In this document: positions 46,352 to 55,973 of the stretch, in pieces | Position numbering within the stretch: the first letter of the stretch is position 1 | Layout of the letters: every line of letters begins with the position of its first letter | Assembly: GCF_900100965.1 (NCBI RefSeq) | Contig: NZ_FMUJ01000004.1 | Span: forward strand, 124,001-188,000 | Direction of reading: 5' to 3' | Source: Variovorax sp. EL159 | GTDB taxonomy: Bacteria > Pseudomonadota > Gammaproteobacteria > Burkholderiales > Burkholderiaceae_C | Length of the DNA: 64,000 bases | The notes under the pieces: generated by a model | Seen by the model: the letters and a program-made list of their open reading frames with translations, nothing else | Database searches by the model: none | Told to the model about the DNA's origin: nothing | Translations under genes and position numbers: made by a program

Positions 46352-47101
46352 ATGCAACTCGAAAAGATCCATCACGTCGCCATCATCTGCGCCGACTACG
46401 CGGTGTCGAAGCGCTTCTACACCGAGGTTCTGGGCCTGCGCATCGTCGCTGAAAACTACCGCGCCGCACGCGATTCGTACAAGCTCGACCTGGCCCTGCC
46501 CGATGGCTCGCAGATTGAACTCTTCTCCTTTCCCGGTGCACCCGCGCGCCCCACGCGGCCCGAAGCACAGGGTCTGCGCCATCTGTCCTTCGCGGTGCAC
46601 GACGTGCAAGCCGCCGCCGACGAACTCACGGCGCAAGGCATCGCGGTCGAGCCGCTGCGCACCGACGAATACACGGGCCGGCGCTTCACTTTCTTCGCCG
46701 ATCCGGACGGGCTGCCGCTGGAACTCTACGAGGCCGCGCCGGCCGAAAACCTTGATGCATTGCTGCTGAAACTCGAAGGCGATCTGCATTTGCGCGAGGT
46801 GCGCGCGAGCGCCGCACGGCTCGAAGAATTGCTCGAGGAAGACTTCGAGGAGATCGGTATTTCAGGCACCGCGTGGACACGCCCCACCATCATCGAGGCC
46901 CTGCGCGACGAGGCTTTTTCGGAGCGCACGATGTCGGAATTTCGTGTGAAACGCATCGCGCCCGATGCCGCGCTGGTCACCTACCGCGTGCACCGCAAGG
47001 CCACCGCAGAGCGGCCTTCGGCGGACTCGCTGCGCAGCTCGCTGTGGCGGCTGCGGCGCGGCCGCTGGCGCATGGCGTTCCATCAGGGAACGCCGCTCTG
47101 A
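46352..47101 (+). CDS. Fused VOC (glyoxalase I-like) and DUF4440/SnoaL-like protein
   Basis: The 249-residue protein joins two domains. Residues 1-~128 are VOC type, with MQLEKIHHVAIICADYAVSK, DGSQIELFSFPGA and FADPDGLPLELYE, matching YaeR/SMU glyoxalase-like proteins. Residues ~140-249 resemble DUF4440: LEELLEEDFEEIGISGTAWT, then SEFRVKRIAPDAALVTYRVH and WRLRRGRWRMAFHQGTPL. This fusion is unusual; each half is normally separate. It is the last gene of the RidA-GNAT operon. Confidence 0.85.
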   Translation: MQLEKIHHVAIICADYAVSKRFYTEVLGLRIVAENYRAARDSYKLDLALPDGSQIELFSFPGAPARPTRPEAQGLRHLSFAVHDVQAAADELTAQGIAVEPLRTDEYTGRRFTFFADPDGLPLELYEAAPAENLDALLLKLEGDLHLREVRASAARLEELLEEDFEEIGISGTAWTRPTIIEALRDEAFSERTMSEFRVKRIAPDAALVTYRVHRKATAERPSADSLRSSLWRLRRGRWRMAFHQGTPL

Positions 47102-47114
47102 GCACCGCGGGCCG

Positions 47115-48518
47115 TCAGGGCACTTCGCCGAAGGCCACGCTCACGCGCAGGCCGGTGGGCTCGGCCGCATCGAGCCGCAGCTCCGCACCCAGCAGCTCGG
47201 CATAGCGCGAGACGATCGACAGCCCGAGGCCCGAGCCCTGTCCCAGCTTTTCACCGGCGGGGCCTTGCGCCCAGCGCTGCATCAGGTCGCGCTGTGCCTC
47301 GATGGGAATGCCAGGGCCGTCGTCGATCACGCTCAGTGTCTGCCCCGCCAACTCGACCGTGATGGTGCGGCCGCCATAGCGCAGCGCGTTGTCGATCAGG
47401 TTGTCGAGGATGCCTTCGACCAGCGCCTCGTTGGCATACACCACCACGGCATCGTCGAGGCCGCGCGCGCCCAGGTCGACACCGCGCGCATCCGCCCGCA
47501 TCAGGTGGCGCAGCACCGTCTGCTCGGCCAGCACGTCGAGCCGCACCGGCACGCGGTCCAGGCCCGTGCGCGCCTCTTCGGCGAGCGCCAGCGCGAGCAA
47601 CTGATCGATCAGGTGGCTCGCACGCGATTGCCGTTCGGACACGCGCTCGAGCTGCTCGCGCCAGACCTTGGCATCGTGTTGCGCGAGCCCGTACTCGGCC
47701 AGCGCGCGGATGCCGGCGAGCGGCGTGCGCAGTTCGTGCGCCACGTTGCCCACGAACTCGCGCTGCGCCTGCAGGCTTTGCCCCAGGCGGTCGAACAGCG
47801 AGTTGACCGCATTGCCCAGGCGCTGCAGCTCCCGCGAGGTCTGCGCCACCGCCACCGGCGACAGGTCGCGCACGTCGCGCCGGTCAAGCGCGCGCTGCAA
47901 TTCGGCCAGTGGCCGCAGGTCGCTGCGGATGCCGTACCAGAGCCACACGGCGAGCAGCACCAGCAGCAGGATCTGCGGTGCCAGCGCGTAGCCGAGCAGT
48001 TGCCGCACGAGCGCCGTGCGGCTCAGCGTGGTCTGTGCCACCACCACGCGGTAGGGCATGCTGAGGTCGGGCTCGGCGTCGTGCTCGAGCACCACCGCGC
48101 GCAGCACGCTGCCTTCGTATTCCACGTCGGAGAAGCGATAGCGCGAACCGTCCACCGGCAACGGGGCCTGCAGCCCAGCCTGGCCCGAGATCAGCGTGCC
48201 GTCGAGCCGTTGCACCGCGAAGTACACCTTGTCGACCTGGTCGAAGAGCACGGTGGCCACTTCGCGCGGCGTCAACAGCAGCTCGATGCCGCGCTCGCCC
48301 GCCTGCACGTTGGCCGACAACGCATAAGCGTCGTCGAGCATGCCGCGATCGAAAGCCTGTTCCGAAAAGTAGTTGGCGATGACCAGCGCGATGACCGCGC
48401 CGACCATCCATGTGAGCGCCAGCGGCACCAGCACATTGCGCAGCACACGCTGCGTGAGCGAGGGCGCCGGGCGCGGCCTGGCGGGCGTGTCCTCGATCGA
48501 GGCGGTCGGCTCGGTCAC
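47115..48518 (-). CDS. Sensor histidine kinase (TctE/QseC-like)
   Basis: The 467-residue protein has two membrane segments (about 25-47 and 175-195) around a periplasmic region that resembles the 2CSK_N sensor domain (FDRGMLDDAYALSANVQAGE). Then HAMP, the H box FVGNVAHELRTPLAGIRALA and N/G boxes DNLIDNALRYGG, DDGPGIP and GSGLGLSIVSR. It phosphorylates the upstream response regulator. The start is a GTG at 48518, seven bases after the regulator's stop. The TctDE-type sensor domain is used elsewhere for citrate-type carboxylates. Confidence 0.9.
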   Translation of the reverse strand: MTEPTASIEDTPARPRPAPSLTQRVLRNVLVPLALTWMVGAVIALVIANYFSEQAFDRGMLDDAYALSANVQAGERGIELLLTPREVATVLFDQVDKVYFAVQRLDGTLISGQAGLQAPLPVDGSRYRFSDVEYEGSVLRAVVLEHDAEPDLSMPYRVVVAQTTLSRTALVRQLLGYALAPQILLLVLLAVWLWYGIRSDLRPLAELQRALDRRDVRDLSPVAVAQTSRELQRLGNAVNSLFDRLGQSLQAQREFVGNVAHELRTPLAGIRALAEYGLAQHDAKVWREQLERVSERQSRASHLIDQLLALALAEEARTGLDRVPVRLDVLAEQTVLRHLMRADARGVDLGARGLDDAVVVYANEALVEGILDNLIDNALRYGGRTITVELAGQTLSVIDDGPGIPIEAQRDLMQRWAQGPAGEKLGQGSGLGLSIVSRYAELLGAELRLDAAEPTGLRVSVAFGEVP

Positions 48519-48525
48519 GCGCGGA

Positions 48526-49215
48526 TCACACCTCGGCTTCGAGCAGGTAGCCGATGCCGCGCAGCGTGCGGATGCTCGCGCCGGTGCCGAGCAGCTTCTT
48601 GCGCAGGCGCGAGATGAAGGCCTCGAGCGCGTTGTCGCCGAGCGACTCGTCGAAGCTGGAAAGCTTGTCGGACAGTGCACGCTTGCTGACCGTGCGGCCC
48701 GGCGGGCTCATCAGCTCCCACAGCACCTCGAACTCGCGCGCCGGCAGGTCGAGCGGGCCACCCGTCGTGGAAAAGCGCCGCGCCTTGCGGTCGAGCTTGA
48801 GCTGGCCCAGCACCACGATGTCTTCGGTGCCCTTGGCGCGGCGCACCAGCGCGCGCAGGCGGGCTTCGACCTCGGCCAGGTCGAAGGGCTTGCCCAGGTA
48901 GTCGTCGGCACCGGCATCGAGGCCGGCAATGCGCTCTTCGGTGCGGCCGCGCGCGGTGAGCACCAGCACCGGCGTGCGGTCGCCGCGTGCACGTGCCTGC
49001 CGCAGCGCCGTGAGGCCGCTGGCCAGGCCGCTGGTCGGGCTTGCGGTGGCGGGCAGGTTCAGGTCGAGCAGCACCGCGTCGAAGGGTTGCACGCGCCAAA
49101 GGTGATCGGCATCCTCGACATTGGTCGACACGTCGACCCGGTGGCCTGCATCCGCAAGGCTGCGCAGCATCACGTCGCGCAGTACGGCGTCATCTTCGAC
49201 AAGCAGAATTCGCAT
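48526..49215 (-). CDS. OmpR-family response regulator (TctD/QseB-like)
   Basis: The 229-residue protein has a receiver domain with VEDDAVLRDVML, LLDLNLPA (Asp51 phospho-acceptor) and KPFDL, then a winged-helix output with LPAREFEVLWELMSPPGRTV and RLRKKLLGTGASIRTLRGIG. It shares an operon with the histidine kinase downstream. It is divergent from the hydrolase-ACP-ketosynthase cluster, with 136 bases between the starts. Citrate/tricarboxylate transport in the TctD system is a family analogy only. Confidence 0.92.
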   Translation of the reverse strand: MRILLVEDDAVLRDVMLRSLADAGHRVDVSTNVEDADHLWRVQPFDAVLLDLNLPATASPTSGLASGLTALRQARARGDRTPVLVLTARGRTEERIAGLDAGADDYLGKPFDLAEVEARLRALVRRAKGTEDIVVLGQLKLDRKARRFSTTGGPLDLPAREFEVLWELMSPPGRTVSKRALSDKLSSFDESLGDNALEAFISRLRKKLLGTGASIRTLRGIGYLLEAEV

Positions 49216-49351
49216 GGTATTTGGTTGGTTGGGGTAATCTGCCCTTACGAATGACGGGTCAGCAGCCGGTCAGTCGCTCCAGCGATAAACGCAACATGAG
49301 CATACGACAGCAATATGAAACACGGGCCAATTTCGTGGCCGGCGCGACACG

Positions 49352-50212
49352 ATGAGTGCGCGCGAACCCTCCGATCTGTTGAGCGTGGTGCCTTCCGAGG
49401 TGCAACGCACCGCCGTGGTCCTGTTGCATGGTTTATGCAGCACGCCTGACGAGTTGCTGACCGTGCAGTCGGCACTGCGCAGCCGTGGCTACCCGGTGCA
49501 TCCGCTGTCGATCGAGGGTTACTCGTTCGATGCCAGCGCGCCCCTGCAGCGCGCGGCACCGTACGAACGCTGGCTCGACAACATCCAGGCGCAGGTCAAG
49601 GCGCTGCGCGCGCAGCACGACCGCGTGGTGCTCATCGGCATTTCGGCCGGCTCCTCGCTCGCGCTCGGCGCGGCCATCCGCTGCGGCAGCGACGTCGATG
49701 CGCTGGTGCTCATGTCGACCACGCTGCGCTTCGACGGCTGGGCCATTCCGCGCACGCAGTTCCTGCTGCCGCTGGCCTTCTACACGCCGCTCGGCCGCCT
49801 CTGGCAATACCGCGAACGCCCGCCCTACGGCGTGAAGAACGAACGCGTGCGCGCCTGGATCGAGCGCGAGCTGCGCCACCGCAAGGTCTCGCGCGCCGGC
49901 AGCTCGGTGATCGGCGTGGGTCACCTGCGCGAGCACGACCGGCTGATCCGCCACGTGCGCCGCAACCTGAACAGCGTGCAATGCGACAACGTACTCGCAC
50001 TGCATGCCCAGCAGGACGAGGTGGCCAGCGTGGCCAACCTCGACATCCTGGCGCGCGGCCTGCGTTGCCAGGCTTTCCGCACCGTGGTGGTCGCCAACAG
50101 CTACCACATGATCACCATCGACAATGACCGTCAACAGGTCGTTCGCGAAACAGTGTCTTTCGCCGATGCCGTGGCTCATGGCACGATGCCTGAGCATCCC
50201 CTGTACGCCTGA
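49352..50212 (+). CDS. Alpha/beta hydrolase (carboxylesterase-like)
   Basis: The 286-residue protein shows LLHGLCSTPDELLTVQSALR, the GISAGSSLALGAAI nucleophile elbow with Ser, LHAQQDEVASV with the Asp and NSYHMITIDNDR with His. The Gly-x-Ser-x-Gly elbow and cap layout match carboxylesterase Est30-type enzymes. It begins a cluster followed 35 bases later by the acyl carrier protein. It may release an acyl group or be an unrelated esterase. The context suggests a thioesterase-like role. Confidence 0.82.
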   Translation: MSAREPSDLLSVVPSEVQRTAVVLLHGLCSTPDELLTVQSALRSRGYPVHPLSIEGYSFDASAPLQRAAPYERWLDNIQAQVKALRAQHDRVVLIGISAGSSLALGAAIRCGSDVDALVLMSTTLRFDGWAIPRTQFLLPLAFYTPLGRLWQYRERPPYGVKNERVRAWIERELRHRKVSRAGSSVIGVGHLREHDRLIRHVRRNLNSVQCDNVLALHAQQDEVASVANLDILARGLRCQAFRTVVVANSYHMITIDNDRQQVVRETVSFADAVAHGTMPEHPLYA

Positions 50213-50247
50213 CCCGGCTCGAACCCGCCTGAAAGGAAAACATCCCC

Positions 50248-50550
50248 ATGTCTTCTTCCGATTCCTCTTCGCCCACTTTCAACAGCATCGCGACCATCCT
50301 CGAGACCGACTTCAAGGTCGAGCGCTCGGCCATCTCGCCTGCCACGGCGCTGTCCGACCTCGGTCTCGACTCGCTCGCGCTGATGGAATTCGTCTTCGCC
50401 GTCGAAGACGCATTCCACCTGCGCATTCCCGAAGACCGCCTCGACCCGCGCGAAGCCGGCATCACGCTGCAGCGCCTGTGCGAAGTGATCGACACGGAAA
50501 GCAGCGGCGCGGCAGCGCCTTCCACGCAGTCTGTTGAAGCTCACGCATGA
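50248..50550 (+). CDS. Acyl carrier protein
   Basis: The 100-residue protein has the ACP core with phosphopantetheine attachment at Ser42 in LSDLGLDSLALMEFVFAVED. N- and C-terminal tails are serine- and alanine-rich and longer than those of AcpP (78 residues). ATG 50248 is preceded by AAGGAAA. It ends in an ATGA overlap with the ketosynthase gene. A stand-alone ACP paired with one ketosynthase points to a dedicated, non-housekeeping acyl chain. Confidence 0.92.
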   Translation: MSSSDSSSPTFNSIATILETDFKVERSAISPATALSDLGLDSLALMEFVFAVEDAFHLRIPEDRLDPREAGITLQRLCEVIDTESSGAAAPSTQSVEAHA

Positions 50551-51830
50551 GCAGCGGAGCCGCCCACGCCGTGCTCGCCGCTTCTGCTGAGCGCGCCGCA
50601 TCTGCTCCGGTGCGTGTGAGCGGTCTCGGATTCATCACACCCATCGGCCGCACCGTCGAAGCCTTCGACGATGCCCTGTTCGCCGGCCGTTCCGCCGTGC
50701 GCGCGCAGACGCTCGAGATCAAGGGCATGGACCCGATGCAGCTGGCCGTCGCCGCCTGCGATTTCGAATCGAACGGCGTGCGCAGCACCTCGCGCCTGCC
50801 GCTGGACCGCGGGACCGCCATGGCCCTGGCCGCCGCGCAAGACGCCGCCGCCGAAGCCAAGCTGGACCTAGACACCATCGACCGCGACCGCCTCGGCATC
50901 TACTGGGGCAGCGGCCTGGCCGGCGCCGGCACCTTCGACAACACCACCAGCGCGCTCTATGGCGAACAGCGCCGCATGCGCCCGACCACCGTGCTCACCG
51001 TGATGCCCAACGCAGCGGTGGCAGAGCTGGCATTGCACTTCGGCGCGCGCGGCGCGGCCATTGCCTACGCCTGTGCCTGCGCCTCCTCGGCCGTGGCCAT
51101 CGGCGAAGCGATGCGCGCCATCCGCGGTGGCTGGATCGACGTGGCCATCGTCGGCGGCCATGACGCCATGCTCACCCCCGGCGTGATGGCCAGCTGGCAC
51201 GCCATGCGCGTGATGGCCTCGCCGCCGGCCGATGCACCGTCGTCCGCCTGCCGCCCCTTCTCGGGCGACCGCGCGGGCTTTGCCATCGGCGAAGGCGCGG
51301 CTGCGCTGGTGCTCGAATCGGAAGCGCATGCGCTGGCACGCGGTGCCGACGCCTCGCCCTTCGTGCTCGCGGGCTACGCCACCAACTGCGACGGCACGCA
51401 CATCACCAACCCCGATGCGGGCGGCCAGGTGCGCGCCATGCGTGCCGCCCTGCGCGATGCCGGCATCGAGGCCTCCGACATCGGCCACATCAACGCGCAC
51501 GGCACGGCCACGTCGGCCGGCGATGCCGCCGAAGCCGCGTCGATCCGCGAAGTGTTCGGCAAGGGTGCACCCGTGAGCGCCACCAAGGCCATCCACGGCC
51601 ACGTGCTCGGCGGCGGCGGTGCCATCGAACTGATTGCGGCGCTGCGTGCGCTGGCGCGCGAGGCCCTGCCTCCCATCGCCAACCTGCAGACGCCCGACGC
51701 GGCTTTCGATCTCGACTTCGTCCAGGGCGAGGCGCGCCAGGCCAAGGGCATCCGCTATGCGCTGTCCAATTCCTTCGCTTTCGGCGGCACGAACGCGGTC
51801 ATCGTGGCCGGTCGCGCGGCCGAACGCTGA
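50547..51830 (+). CDS. Beta-ketoacyl-ACP synthase (FabF-like ketosynthase)
   Basis: The 427-residue protein has the thiolase-fold synthase hallmarks: AIAYACACASSAVAIGEAMR, with Cys178 as the active-site cysteine, HGTATSAGDAAEAASI and KAIHGHVLGGGGAIELI with the two His and the Lys. It condenses acyl and malonyl units on ACP. Its start overlaps the ACP stop (ATGA). It sits in a cluster without malonyltransferase, reductase or dehydratase, so those steps must use the housekeeping fatty acid enzymes. Length and motifs are normal for FabF-type enzymes. Confidence 0.92.
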   Translation: MSSGAAHAVLAASAERAASAPVRVSGLGFITPIGRTVEAFDDALFAGRSAVRAQTLEIKGMDPMQLAVAACDFESNGVRSTSRLPLDRGTAMALAAAQDAAAEAKLDLDTIDRDRLGIYWGSGLAGAGTFDNTTSALYGEQRRMRPTTVLTVMPNAAVAELALHFGARGAAIAYACACASSAVAIGEAMRAIRGGWIDVAIVGGHDAMLTPGVMASWHAMRVMASPPADAPSSACRPFSGDRAGFAIGEGAAALVLESEAHALARGADASPFVLAGYATNCDGTHITNPDAGGQVRAMRAALRDAGIEASDIGHINAHGTATSAGDAAEAASIREVFGKGAPVSATKAIHGHVLGGGGAIELIAALRALAREALPPIANLQTPDAAFDLDFVQGEARQAKGIRYALSNSFAFGGTNAVIVAGRAAER

Positions 51831-51865
51831 AGATTCGCTGAAGACTTCCTGAAAAATCGAACGCG

Positions 51866-52993
51866 GTGCACCGGCTGGTCGTTTTCGTCGTGCCCGTGTT
51901 CGCGCTGCTCATGGCGTGCGAGTTCGCATGGGGCTGGCTCAAGCGGCGCAACACCTACCGTTTCAGCGACACCATCGGCAGCCTGAGCCAGGGCCTGCTG
52001 AGCCAGGCGCTCGCCGTCTGCACCCAGCTCTTCCAGATCGGCCTGTACGCGATGGTCTACCCCGTCGTCGCGATCTGGACGCGCCCCAGCTTCTGGGACA
52101 GCGCCATGGGCTGGATCGCCGCGGTGCTGCTGTTCGACTTCTTCGACTACTGGCTGCACCGCGCGGGCCACGAGTCGGCCGTGTTCTGGGCCGCGCACTC
52201 GGTGCATCACCAGAGCCAGCAATTCAACTTCTCCACCGCGCTGCGGCAGGAAAGCGCCGTGGCCTTTCTCGGCTGGGCCTTCTACCTGCCGATGGCGGTG
52301 GTGGGCGTGCCACCCGAGCAGTTCGGCCTGGCGGGGCTGATCGTGCTGGTCTACCAGTTCTGGATCCACACCGAGCACATCGGCAAGCTCGGCTGGTTCG
52401 ACCGCGTGTTCTCCTCGCCTTCCAACCACCGCGTGCACCACGCGGTGAACGACGGCTACGTGGACCGCAACTACGGCGGCATGCTGGTGGTATGGGACCG
52501 CATGTTCGGTACCTTCGCGGAAGAAGGCGAGCGCTGCATCTACGGCACCCGCAAGACGCTGGCAAGCTTCGACCCGCTGCGCGCGATCCTCGGGCCCTAC
52601 GCCCCGCTGCTGCGCGACAGCTGGCACACGCGGCGCTGGCAGGACAAGCTCGCCGTCTGGTTCAAGCCGCCGGGCTGGCGCCCTGCCGATGTGGCGGCGC
52701 GTTTTCCCGAAGCACCGTTCTCGCTCGAAGAAGCCAAGCACATCCACGACCCGGTGCTGACGCGTGCCCAGGTCGCATCGGCCGCCACCCACTTCGTCGC
52801 CTGGGTCGGCGTGACGCTGGCCTTCTTGTGGCGCGCCGACGACCTGGCTTTTCAGACCGGGCTGATCCTTCTGGCCCTGGCCATCGGCGGCTTCTGGACG
52901 ATCGGTGCGGTGCTCGATTCGCGCCTGCGGCTGCGATGGGCCTGGTGCGCGCAAGTGGCCTTGGTTGCGGTTTCGGCCGTACTGCTGGCCTGA
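51866..52993 (+). CDS. Sterol desaturase-family membrane di-iron oxygenase
   Basis: The 375-residue protein has the fatty acid hydroxylase-family histidine boxes DYWLHRAGH, HSVHHQSQQFN and NHRVHHAVND, plus HTEHIG. Several membrane segments flank them. These enzymes hydroxylate or desaturate lipids. It is the last gene of the hydrolase-ACP-ketosynthase set, 35 bases after the ketosynthase, so it may finish the lipid. The start is a GTG at 51866 with a weak site. A C-terminal membrane region after residue 320 is longer than usual. Confidence 0.88.
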   Translation: MHRLVVFVVPVFALLMACEFAWGWLKRRNTYRFSDTIGSLSQGLLSQALAVCTQLFQIGLYAMVYPVVAIWTRPSFWDSAMGWIAAVLLFDFFDYWLHRAGHESAVFWAAHSVHHQSQQFNFSTALRQESAVAFLGWAFYLPMAVVGVPPEQFGLAGLIVLVYQFWIHTEHIGKLGWFDRVFSSPSNHRVHHAVNDGYVDRNYGGMLVVWDRMFGTFAEEGERCIYGTRKTLASFDPLRAILGPYAPLLRDSWHTRRWQDKLAVWFKPPGWRPADVAARFPEAPFSLEEAKHIHDPVLTRAQVASAATHFVAWVGVTLAFLWRADDLAFQTGLILLALAIGGFWTIGAVLDSRLRLRWAWCAQVALVAVSAVLLA

Positions 52994-53079
52994 ATGGCCT
53001 GAGCGGCCTGCGACTTTCCAGCGGCGTTCCGGCGCCTCGCTATGCTCGGGCGCTTCATCGTTCCGAAGCTCCTCTCATC

Positions 53080-53562
53080 ATGCGCAGGCTGGCCACCCCG
53101 GAAGACATCGACACCGTCTTTGCTCTCTACATGCACGAGAAGGTCGTGCCCTACCTCGGCTACGACCCGATGCCGCTCGACGACTTTCGCGCGATCTACC
53201 AGGACCTGCTCGACAGCCGCTGCTTCTACATCTACGAACGCGACGGAAAAATCGCCGGCTTCTACCGCGCCACCCGCTACCCGGGCCGCGTGCAGCATGT
53301 GGCCTCGCTCGGCACGCTCGCGGTCGACCCGGCGCTGCACGGACAAGGCATCGCGCTGGCCATGGTGACCGAAGCCATCGACACGCTGATCGCCGAGGGC
53401 GTCAAGCGCATCGAACTCATCGTCGAAAGCGACAACGCGCCCGCGCTGCGCTTCTACGAAAAGCTCGGCTTCGAGCGCGAAGGCACATTGCGCAAGTTCT
53501 ACAAGCGGGCGGGCGACGCCGAAGCCATCGACGACCACCTGATGGCGCTGCTGGTCGCCTGA
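53080..53562 (+). CDS. GNAT-family N-acetyltransferase
   Basis: The 160-residue protein begins MRRLATPEDIDTVFALYMHE and has the GNAT core SLGTLAVDPALHGQGIALAM, with the V-x-Q-x-x-G-x-A type loop here as HGQGIA, then ELIVESDNAPALRFYEKLGF. It probably acetylates an amine; the substrate is unknown. Its stop is seven bases from the convergent copper ATPase stop. No partner gene is apparent. Confidence 0.87.
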   Translation: MRRLATPEDIDTVFALYMHEKVVPYLGYDPMPLDDFRAIYQDLLDSRCFYIYERDGKIAGFYRATRYPGRVQHVASLGTLAVDPALHGQGIALAMVTEAIDTLIAEGVKRIELIVESDNAPALRFYEKLGFEREGTLRKFYKRAGDAEAIDDHLMALLVA

Positions 53563-53569
53563 CAAACCT

Positions 53570-55816
53570 TCAAGGTTTCCAACGCCGCAGCAGCAGCGCA
53601 TTCGCCATCACGCTCACGCTCGACAGCGCCATGGCTGCACCGGCCACCACCGGGCTCAGCAAGCCGAAGGCCGCGAGCGGAATGCCGGCCACGTTGTAGG
53701 CAAAGGCCCAGAACAGGTTCTGCCGTATCTTCGCCACGGTGCGCCCCGAGAGCTCGAAGGCCTGGGCCACCAGCGCGAGGTCGCCACGCATCAGCGTGAT
53801 GCCGGCCGCTTCCATCGCCACGTCGGTGCCGCCGCCCGAAGGCGCCATGGCGATGCCCACGTCGGCTGCCGCGAGCGCGGGCGCATCGTTGGCACCGTCG
53901 CCGACCATGGCCACCACGTGCCCGTTCTTGCGCAACGCGGCAACTTGCGCGGCCTTGTCGGCCGGCAGCACGTCGGCACGCACGTCCTCGGGCGCGATGC
54001 CCAGCCGCGCCGCCATGGCCTGCGCGGCGCGCAGGTTGTCGCCCGAGATCATCACCACGCGCAGGCCGCGCGCACGCAGCGTGCGGATCGCTTCGGCGGC
54101 CTGCGGCTTCGGCTCGTCGGCAAAGGCAAGCAGCGCCTGCACATACGCGGTGCCCGCGGCATCAAAGCGCAGCAGCGCGGAGACCGTGGCGCCTTGCGCC
54201 TGCAGACCATCGACGTCGGCGGCCTCGGGCATCGCGTCGAGTTCGCGGCACCAGCGCAGGCTGGCGATGGCCCAGGTGGCGCCGTTGACTTCGCCGCGCA
54301 CACCGCGCCCCGGCATCGATTGCATCGCACCCAGCGGCGGCGCCTGCACGCCCCGTTCGGCCGCGGCATTCAGCACGGCCTTGGCCAGCGGATGCTCGCT
54401 GCCGCTCTGCAGGCTCGCGGTGATGGCCAGCAACTGGTCTTCGGTCGCATCGCTGCCCGCCGCCGGCACGAGCGCCGTGAGCACCGGGCGGCCCAGCGTC
54501 AACGTGCCCGTCTTGTCGAATGCCACGGTGTCGACGCGGTGCGCGATCTCCAGCGCGCGGGCGTCCTTGATGAGGATGCCGTGCTTCGCCGCCACGCCGG
54601 TCCCCGCCATCACCGCCACCGGCGTGGCCAGGCCCAGTGCACAAGGACAGGCGATGACGAGCACCGCGACTGCGTGGATCAACGCGGTCTCGATGCCCGC
54701 GCCCGCGATCAGCCAACCCACCAGCGTGACCAGTGCAATCACCAGCACCACCGGCACGAACACGGCCGCGACCTTGTCGACCAGGCGCTGGATCGGCGCC
54801 TTGGCGGCCTGCGCATCCTCGACCAGCCGGATGATGCGTGCGAGCACGCTTTCGGAGCCGACCGCGCTCACCTCGATCACCATGCGGCCGTCGCCATTGA
54901 CCGCACCGCCCGTCAATGCATCGCCGGGCCCCTTGGCCACCGGCAGCGGTTCGCCGGTGAGCATGGATTCATCGACCTCGGACTGCCCTTCGATCACGCG
55001 CGCATCGGCTGGCACACGCTCGCCGGGCCGCACCGCGAGGCGGTCGCCGACCATCACCTCGGCGAGCGGTACATCGCTTTCCTTGCCGCGTGCGCCGATC
55101 AGGTGGGCCACTTCAGGCCGCAGTTTCTGCAACGCGCGAATCGCCGACGTGGCCTGGCGCTTGGCGCGCGCTTCCAGCCACTTGCCGAGCAGCACCAGCG
55201 TGATCACCACCGCCGAGGCCTCGAAATACAGATGCGGCACAACGCCATGGCCCGCGTGCTCGCCGGTGGCCGCGCGCCACCAGAGCCAGAGCGACAGCCC
55301 GAAAGCCGCGCTGGTGCCCAGCGCCACCAGCAGGTCCATGTTGCCGGTGCGGGCCTTGGCCGCGTGCCAGCCGGCGCGGTAAAAACGCGCGCCCAGCCAG
55401 AACTGCACCGGCGTGGCCAGCAGCAGTTGCACCCAGGGAGGAAGCATCCAGTCTTGCCCGAACAGGTCACCCAGCATCGGCGCCATGAGCGGAATCGACA
55501 GCGCAAGGCCCACGGCCACCGGGCCGAAACCGTGCCAGGGCGACAGCGCCGCGGCATCGTCGGCCGCACTACTCGCCGCGCGCGGCTCGTAGCCCGCGGC
55601 ACGCACGGCACGGCGCAGGCGCACGTCCATGTCGCCACTGTCCGTGGTCACCACGCGGGCGGATTCGGTCGCGAGATTGACGCTGACGTCCTGCACGCCG
55701 GGCACGTTCTTCAAGGCGCGCTCCACGCGCATCACGCACGAGGCGCAGGTCATGCCGCCGACCGAGAGGTCCAGCGTGGCGGTGGCCGCCGAGGAGTGTT
55801 GCTGCAAATTTTCCAT
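53570..55816 (-). CDS. copA: Copper-translocating P1B-type ATPase (CopA)
   Basis: The 748-residue protein has one N-terminal heavy-metal domain ([16 protein letters not shown]), the intramembrane CPC motif [13 protein letters not shown], the phosphorylation motif DKTGTLTLG, the SEHPLAKAV histidine-proline motif and [15 protein letters not shown]. It exports Cu(I). One HMA domain matches the P1B-1 type. Upstream, on the minus strand, TTGACC and TAGCCT are 19 bases apart, as in CueR-controlled promoters. The copper chaperone and CueR genes are about 1.6 kb beyond on the opposite strand. Confidence 0.94.
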   Translation of the reverse strand: MENLQQHSSAATATLDLSVGGMTCASCVMRVERALKNVPGVQDVSVNLATESARVVTTDSGDMDVRLRRAVRAAGYEPRAASSAADDAAALSPWHGFGPVAVGLALSIPLMAPMLGDLFGQDWMLPPWVQLLLATPVQFWLGARFYRAGWHAAKARTGNMDLLVALGTSAAFGLSLWLWWRAATGEHAGHGVVPHLYFEASAVVITLVLLGKWLEARAKRQATSAIRALQKLRPEVAHLIGARGKESDVPLAEVMVGDRLAVRPGERVPADARVIEGQSEVDESMLTGEPLPVAKGPGDALTGGAVNGDGRMVIEVSAVGSESVLARIIRLVEDAQAAKAPIQRLVDKVAAVFVPVVLVIALVTLVGWLIAGAGIETALIHAVAVLVIACPCALGLATPVAVMAGTGVAAKHGILIKDARALEIAHRVDTVAFDKTGTLTLGRPVLTALVPAAGSDATEDQLLAITASLQSGSEHPLAKAVLNAAAERGVQAPPLGAMQSMPGRGVRGEVNGATWAIASLRWCRELDAMPEAADVDGLQAQGATVSALLRFDAAGTAYVQALLAFADEPKPQAAEAIRTLRARGLRVVMISGDNLRAAQAMAARLGIAPEDVRADVLPADKAAQVAALRKNGHVVAMVGDGANDAPALAAADVGIAMAPSGGGTDVAMEAAGITLMRGDLALVAQAFELSGRTVAKIRQNLFWAFAYNVAGIPLAAFGLLSPVVAGAAMALSSVSVMANALLLRRWKP

Positions 55817-55822
55817 GCGCCA

Positions 55823-55853
55823 AGGCTAAAGCCTCACACCATGGCAAGGTCAA
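55823..55853 (-). promoter_or_regulatory. CueR/MerR-type copA promoter
   Basis: On the minus strand, the -35 hexamer TTGACC (55848-55853) and -10 hexamer TAGCCT (55823-55828) are separated by 19 bases, the long spacer typical of MerR-family promoters. The sequence between them has the pattern of E. coli copA, with ACCTTGCC...GAGGCT as a loose dyad. Confidence 0.78.
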
Positions 55854-55973
55854 GCAGATTTTTACGGCACTGCGACCAGGCAGGTAATCGACAGCGCCCA
55901 GAGCGCCCGCCAGACTTGCCGGCACGCACCCACACCACCAGGCCGCAAGGCTCTTTTTTGCCGAAAGCACACC

